A stretch of 64,000 nt of DNA. Origin: Ruminococcus flavefaciens AE3010. GTDB lineage: Bacteria > Bacillota > Clostridia > Oscillospirales > Ruminococcaceae. Where the stretch lies: contig NZ_JAGT01000001.1 of NCBI RefSeq assembly GCF_000526795.1, positions 891,001 through 955,000 on the forward strand, written 5' to 3'. Below, piece by piece: positions 59,496 to 64,000 of this stretch. Within the stretch, counting starts at the first letter, position 1, and every line of letters begins with the position of its first letter. A program made the translations under genes and the position numbers. The notes under the pieces were generated by a model that saw only the letters and a list, made by a program, of their open reading frames with translations, was not told the DNA's origin and made no database searches.

Positions 59496-61109
59496 TAATG
59501 TCATTAAGCTAATCAAATACGAAAAAGAACAGGAGTATGTTTGGAATATGACCAGACATACTCCTGCTGTTACATTCGCAAAAAATGCATGACGAAAAGA
59601 CAGATCCGAGATCTGCCTGAAAAAAGATTGACATAATCGAAGAATTATGATAGTCTGTAGTTGAAGGGAATAGCAGAATGATATCGAGTTTTCCTATCAG
59701 CAATACGATCAGGTCTGACAGGGCACTTGTTTCTTGCTATCAGCTCTTCCAAAAGAAAAGGATTTGCGTGTGCAGAGCGAAAGAATTTGATGCAGATATG
59801 TATAGCAAAAGCATAATTGATTTTATAGCGGTAATCATTATGCTTATCGTCATCTATGGTGATATTTTCGGTAATCAGCATAGATAAGTTATACATGATA
59901 AGACTTGCAAAGATTTCCTGTATCACGCAGTCCTTTTTCTTTGAATGGAAAGCAATAAGACCAACCTGGTACTTCAGTTCTCTGAATGAAGTCTCGATCC
60001 CCCAGCGCATTTTGTATATCATCTTTATATCTTCGGCAGAGAACTCATCATCACAGAGATTGGTAACAATGGTTTCATAGTTATCTTCAGATATCTTGAG
60101 CCTTATTATCCTGAATTTAAGAGGATATGTATCTTTCGATTCTTTCGGAAGGAAGTCGAAATTTGAAGAGTGCGGAAGATAACGATAAAGTTCAGGATTA
60201 GCCTTAACTTCATTAGTTTGTCTTCTTGTAATAATAATATTTGCAGCAAAATCAGCTTCCTCATTATGGGGAATGTTGAATTTATGAGCAATTCCACCGC
60301 TTGTCTTGATGCGCATCACATATTTCAAGCCGTTATTTTCAAGATGAGCGATCGTGTTGTAGGATTCATATCCTCTATCCGCAACGATAATGGACTCATG
60401 TCCGATATTTTCAAGCATACTTATGAGAGCAGAATGCTCATTTTCATTGCGACTGTCCTGTAATACAGCATCGATATATCTACGGTTCATAATGTCATAC
60501 AAAGCATTCAGATGCATGAGGTTATAGCCTTTTACATCATTATTTGCACGATAAAAAGTATCCTTATCATCAGGATCAGTAGGAATATGTATATCAGAAC
60601 CGTCCACAGCATAAAGCCTGTAGCCGTGAAAGAAATTGGTTTGAGAAAATGTTTCATTGAATTTATGGAACAGATACTGAAAAGCAGCAGGAAGTATTTT
60701 AGCTCTTCTCTGAACGATAGCAGACACAGATACCATTTTTGAATCATAATCATAGAATTCTACAAGCTCCTTGCCAAGTGTCTGGCTGCCCATTCCGAGA
60801 ATGAATCTCAATGTTTTTGAGAAAGATAGCTCACTTTTACGAACAAAATCTCTCTTAGGATCAACTACGAAATCAGAGTTATTTTTCTCCATGTTGCTGA
60901 TAAGAGTATTAAGCTTGTTTTTGACGATATTACAGTATTTTTGCACGGTAAAACCTCCAATCAGATGTGTATATCTGATTAGCTGCGCCGCACATTTTTG
61001 GCTTTTTGTCAATACCTTTTTGCAAAAATTTACATTATATACATAAAAAATAATCACAGGATCTTTGATTCCTGTGATTATTTTACTTTTCCTTAGCTTA
61101 ATGACATTA
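59496..61109. mobile_element. complete IS4-family insertion sequence with 17-bp ends and 10-bp target duplication
   Basis: The ends are TAATGTCATTAAGCTAA (59496-59512) and its exact reverse complement at 61093-61109. CCCGCGAGGG flanks both sides (59486-59495 and 61110-61119), a 10-base target duplication. Restoring the empty site gives CAGCTCCC-GCGA-GGGAGCTG, a perfect hairpin of the kind seen at 49371 and 52197, so the IS entered a hairpin. Inside, strong hairpins stand near each end (59530-59566; 61049-61082), which may block outside transcription. Confidence 0.92.
59645..60946 (-). CDS. IS4-family DDE transposase
   Basis: 433 residues from GTG at 60946. The signature YKMRWGIETSFRELK fits Y-(2)-R-(3)-E-(6)-K exactly, the IS4 mark; DGSDIHIP and IIVADRGYES carry the two catalytic Asp regions. 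GGAGGT lies 6 bases before the GTG, and a hairpin AATCAGAT...ATCTGATT (60959-60980) ends right at that site, so translation from read-through mRNA would be hindered. No frameshift or stop: apparently functional. Confidence 0.93.
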   Translation of the reverse strand: MQKYCNIVKNKLNTLISNMEKNNSDFVVDPKRDFVRKSELSFSKTLRFILGMGSQTLGKELVEFYDYDSKMVSVSAIVQRRAKILPAAFQYLFHKFNETFSQTNFFHGYRLYAVDGSDIHIPTDPDDKDTFYRANNDVKGYNLMHLNALYDIMNRRYIDAVLQDSRNENEHSALISMLENIGHESIIVADRGYESYNTIAHLENNGLKYVMRIKTSGGIAHKFNIPHNEEADFAANIIITRRQTNEVKANPELYRYLPHSSNFDFLPKESKDTYPLKFRIIRLKISEDNYETIVTNLCDDEFSAEDIKMIYKMRWGIETSFRELKYQVGLIAFHSKKKDCVIQEIFASLIMYNLSMLITENITIDDDKHNDYRYKINYAFAIHICIKFFRSAHANPFLLEELIARNKCPVRPDRIADRKTRYHSAIPFNYRLS

Positions 61110-61440
61110 CCCGCGAGGGAGCTGCTTCTTTCGTATCGTTATACAACCTTTCAGTCGTGTGCATTCCGTGTGCATTTCATGTGCATTTCACCTGTTTTTT
61201 GTGCACACGGAACTGCAATTTTTCATTTGAAACTGTTTTGTGTAGGTAAAAGGAAAAGCCTGTATTTCGATGTTCTTCTCGAAATACAGGCTTCTTTAAA
61301 AGAGCGGACAGAGATGGATTCGAATATTTGTAATGGCCCGCTTTTGTCTATTTATAGCATTTTATATTTTTTGTGTGGAATAAATGAGTGGAATCGAATT
61401 ATTCTTATTCAAAACTCTTTCTGATATATCTATTTCCTTT
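61110..61440. repeat. accessory-region repeat copy A, with 3 x 11-bp iterons and tRNA 3'-end remnant
   Basis: Order: right half of the hairpin GGGAGCTG; three tandem 11-mers (61157-61189, type GTGTGCATTTC); a hairpin GCCTGTATTTCGA...TCGAAATACAGGC (61258-61292); a stretch which on the minus strand reads ATTCGAATCCATCTCTGTCC, like the T-loop to 3' end of a tRNA (about 61304-61325); then AT-rich DNA. Positions 61257-61383 are identical to 63163-63289. The rest of 61441-61639 has no gene; it is the downstream region of the dockerin-like gene. Confidence 0.8.
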
Positions 61441-61639
61441 CAATTATTGAAATATTATTAGCACACATATAAGAAAACCGGCACTGAGGACAGTAGACCG
61501 GTTTACTCATATTAATGGCTTGATATAGCTTTTCTTAAAAAATAAAACGGATTCAAGTTTGAAGTGTATTGTTAATTGATATATTCAATTCTACCCATCA
61601 GGATATTCCAGATAAGCTTGCTTTGTTTTGTCGTTACAC

Positions 61640-62821
61640 TTAACTATGGTTTTTGAAGATACTTTCCCAGTTAAATTCCCAGTCATTAATCTTTTCGTTG
61701 AAGACATATGTTTTGAATTGAATGTCGAAGCTGTTTTTTTGCCATATGATTTTACATAAATCGCTGAAAACATATGTGCTATATTCGCCTTCGCGTATCT
61801 CAGTATATTTTTGTTTGAAAGCATCACCATCAAATGCATATCCGTCATAGTATTCTCCGAGATAAGCATAAGAACCATCATTTTCTATCTCATAGAACAC
61901 ATACTGACAGGTATCGTCCATAAAATGATCTTCCGCTACAGTGATATATAGCTTGTAATTGCCATCGGGAGAATCATATTGATGGGCATAGTAATCAGGT
62001 GTGAATAATTCAAAATCAAATAATAAGCATATATCGTTTGTTGTTTCTCTAACCGTTTTGGGAACAGTTACCTGGAACAGAAGGATATTCTTTTTCTTTT
62101 TATATACCATAGGGTGAGATTTATACTGCTGATAAGTATAAAGACAGTAAATATTAGATTTTCTTATTATCTCCGGATCTATTCCATAATATTCGTTGAT
62201 TTCCTCTCTTTCGACTATATCAAGGAATTTACCTTGCAGATAATCACATACGGGTGGTATGAAATGAACTCCCTCACCGTATTCCTGTTCAAGTGTACCG
62301 AATATAACGTCACTTCCTTTGAAAAAGTTATCATCATAGATATCAGTGTATTTCTGTATCTCATCATTATCTGTGCCGATATTTGCAAGGTAAGCTGTGA
62401 GCTCATCAGTTGAACTTATGAAAGCTGATTCTAATTCAGTCTTATCTGCTGTTTTAAGAATATCAACGCTGCTTACTTGTTTATAGGCTGTATCTGGTGC
62501 TATAACTGCTTTCCTTAACTCTACAAGGTCGAAAATGTCTGCGTTGCCGTCTAAATTGATGTCGAGATAATTTAATTCGTCAGCATAAACTATTGTATCT
62601 TTGTATCCTTCGGAACCGCGAAGAAACAGCATCATGGTTACCAGATCACCAACATTGAGTTCTTCATCGTTGTTTATATCGGCTAAATATCGTGTTTGCG
62701 AGATATTTAATACAGAATCATCTGAAGTATCAGGATAGAGCTTATCTTCGGCAGATACGCTGAAGGAGGAGAAGGAAATAAATGTCAGTAATGAAATGAT
62801 TACGGAAAGGATTTTTTTCAT
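61640..62821 (-). CDS. secreted protein with N-terminal dockerin-like module, unknown C-terminal domain
   Basis: 393 residues. Signal peptide (1-24), then two calcium-loop repeats at about 46-110 (ADINNDEELNVGDLVTMM; LDINLDGNADIFDLVEL), the dockerin pattern, but at the N-terminus. The remaining 280 residues are acidic and Tyr-rich (YYGIDPEIIRKSNIYCLYTY; YAYLGEYYDGYAFDG) with no recognised family. AAGGGGG lies upstream of the ATG. Flanked by two near-identical repeats. A cellulosome-attached protein with a non-hydrolytic or new activity is possible. Confidence 0.75.
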   Translation of the reverse strand: MKKILSVIISLLTFISFSSFSVSAEDKLYPDTSDDSVLNISQTRYLADINNDEELNVGDLVTMMLFLRGSEGYKDTIVYADELNYLDINLDGNADIFDLVELRKAVIAPDTAYKQVSSVDILKTADKTELESAFISSTDELTAYLANIGTDNDEIQKYTDIYDDNFFKGSDVIFGTLEQEYGEGVHFIPPVCDYLQGKFLDIVEREEINEYYGIDPEIIRKSNIYCLYTYQQYKSHPMVYKKKKNILLFQVTVPKTVRETTNDICLLFDFELFTPDYYAHQYDSPDGNYKLYITVAEDHFMDDTCQYVFYEIENDGSYAYLGEYYDGYAFDGDAFKQKYTEIREGEYSTYVFSDLCKIIWQKNSFDIQFKTYVFNEKINDWEFNWESIFKNHS

Positions 62822-62998
62822 ATAAATTCCCCCTTAATATAAATCAGAAGGCGGATATACTTTTCCTTATACAATCATATCATAAAAAAAGCATGAAATC
62901 TATGTTATTATATTGATTTTCAGTGAAAGCTTTTTTAATAAATAAAAACTACTTCTCGAAAATTCGGGAAGTATAAGTTGCGACTCATCAGTTTACGC

Positions 62999-63370
62999 TA
63001 GCTTAATGACATTACCCTCACACGGGAGCTGCTTCTTTCGTATCGTTATACTACCTTTCAATCGTGTGCATTTCATGTGCATTTCGTGTGTATTTCACCT
63101 GTTTTTTCTGCACATGGAACTGCAAAAATGCATTTCAAACTGCTTTCTGTAAGTAACAGAAGAGCCTGTATTTCGATGTTCTTCTCGAAATACAGGCTTC
63201 TTTAAAAGAGCGGACAGAGATGGATTCGAATATTTGTAATGGCCCGCTTTTGTCTATTTATAGCATTTTATATTTTTTGTGTGGAATAATTAAGTGGAAT
63301 ATAATTATTCAGATTAAAAACAATTTCTGCTTTAGCTGTTCTATTTCAATTATTGAAGTATTAATAATCT
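62999..63370. repeat. accessory-region repeat copy B, with solo IS end
   Basis: It begins with TAGCTTAATGACATTA (62999-63014), 16 bases identical to the right IS end, joined to CCCTCACACGGGAGCTG. Then the same elements as copy A: three 11-mers (63064-63096), the GCCTGTATTTCGA hairpin, the tRNA 3'-end-like stretch (about 63210-63231). No left IS end is seen nearby. The stretch 62822-62998 upstream holds the start region of the previous gene only. Confidence 0.8.
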
Positions 63371-63387
63371 CCACATGTTTATTCGCT

Positions 63388-64000
63388 TTAATCAAGACTG
63401 CTTATGATCTTAAGAAGAAATTTCTGTATTTTTAACGCGTCATTTCCTGTAATGCCTGCTGTTGATGTGTCAACATCTGCATTTATAGAACCCTGATCTG
63501 TAAGATGCCTGCTGTCGGTACCATTAATACCGTACTTGTTAGGATTTGCGAGAGCCTGCATGATAAGAACTGCATCTGCCATGTCAACTGCACCGTCGCA
63601 GTTTGCATCACCGTAAGTCAGCGCTGTAACTGGTGCTGTAGTCGTTGTAGTTGTGGCAGCGGGGTGTGTCGTGGATGTTGTTGTGGTTTCCACGGTAGCT
63701 GCTGTCGTCTTAGCGGTTGTCACTTTTGTAGTAGCAGTTGTTGCATTAGCCGTTGTCGTTTTTGTAGTAGCAGTTGTTGCATTAGCCGTTGTCACTTTTG
63801 TAGTAGCAGTTGTTGCATTAGCGGTCGTGACTTTTGTAGTAGCAGTTGTTGAATTAGTGGTCGTCACTTTTGTAGTAGCAGTTGTTGCATTAGTGGTCGT
63901 CACTTTTGTAGTAGCAGTTGTTGAATTAGTGGTCGTCACTTTTGTAGTAGCAGTCGTTGACTTGGTTGTTGTTGCATTGGCAGACAGATTGTCAATCGTC
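63388..64000 (-). CDS. dockerin-bearing secreted protein, C-terminal part (5' end outside window)
   Basis: The frame is open from the window edge. The visible 203 residues consist of a Thr-rich linker in which TTKVTTANATTA-like 12-mers repeat seven times, followed by a LANPNKY-type dockerin (GDANCDGAVDMADAVLIMQ; NADVDTSTAGITGNDALKIQ). The catalytic or binding module must lie beyond 64000. Confidence 0.88.
   Translation of the reverse strand, partial: TIDNLSANATTTKSTTATTKVTTTNSTTATTKVTTTNATTATTKVTTTNSTTATTKVTTANATTATTKVTTANATTATTKTTTANATTATTKVTTAKTTAATVETTTTSTTHPAATTTTTTAPVTALTYGDANCDGAVDMADAVLIMQALANPNKYGINGTDSRHLTDQGSINADVDTSTAGITGNDALKIQKFLLKIISSLD
63716..63967 (-). repeat. 36-bp tandem repeat encoding the Thr-rich linker
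   Basis: Seven 36-bp units at 63721, 63757, 63793, 63829, 63865, 63901 and 63937, differing at a few bases (GTC/GTG, GCA/GAA changes). It keeps the reading frame and encodes 12 residues per unit. Length is likely variable between strains. Confidence 0.85.

Noticed and set aside
63716..63967. possible CRISPR array
   Set aside because: The 36-bp units are contiguous, without spacers, and encode a Thr-rich protein linker in frame.

Overview
The window looks like the chromosome of a rumen or gut cellulolytic Ruminococcus, closest in style to R. flavefaciens. Six secreted proteins carry dockerin-type calcium repeats, most of the form GDxNxDGxVDMxDVVLIMQ-LANPNKYG. Three or more are plant cell-wall enzymes with Thr-rich linkers. 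The housekeeping genes have ordinary Clostridia order. Assignment to genus is inference from gene content; no 16S gene is present.

1-16 kb (all minus strand): a partial FtsX/MacB-type permease, an M13 metallopeptidase lipoprotein, an ion-transporter-like membrane protein, two large dockerin enzymes (a parallel beta-helix protein with CBM6, and a GH43-CBM22-dockerin-CE1 enzyme), then a small acidic zinc-ribbon protein, efp, an M24 peptidase, aroQ and a YqeG phosphatase.

16-41 kb (all minus strand) is a dense housekeeping block: rpsU, leuS, rsfS, an LCP protein, a nadD-yqeK fusion, yhbY, rdgB, ftsY, smc, a radical SAM gene, rnc, plsX, trmFO, topA, dprA, an rRNA/tRNA methyltransferase, rplT-rpmI-infC with an upstream attenuator, spoIIR and an FtsH-like AAA protease without membrane segments.

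41-47 kb: a GH26-GH9 dockerin enzyme pair, then a leucine-rich-repeat surface protein behind a long structured leader.

47-64 kb is accessory DNA: a large serine recombinase, an EAL-domain membrane protein, a cut-off tRNA-His 3' end, a five-tRNA array, a cassette of small enzymes (P-loop kinase, methyltransferase, ATPase, SUKH protein, AraC/GyrI regulator, GNAT, metallo-hydrolase, PPOX), an IS4-type insertion sequence with identifiable ends and target duplication, and two more dockerin genes followed by near-identical repeat copies.

The most striking observation is at 52238-53259. A consensus promoter drives a 36-codon open reading frame whose codons 8-24 are almost entirely Tyr (TAT), Ser (AGY), Glu (GAA and GAG) and His (CAC). 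Then comes an intrinsic terminator, an HTH gene, and tRNAs Glu(UUC), His(GUG), Tyr(GUA), Glu(CUC) and Ser(GCU): exactly the tRNAs that read those codons. A segment late in the small ORF is complementary to the 5' arm of the terminator. The arrangement has the geometry of ribosome-mediated attenuation controlling a tRNA array, so that loss of any of these tRNAs would switch on replacement copies. The mechanism is inferred; the sequence elements are seen directly.
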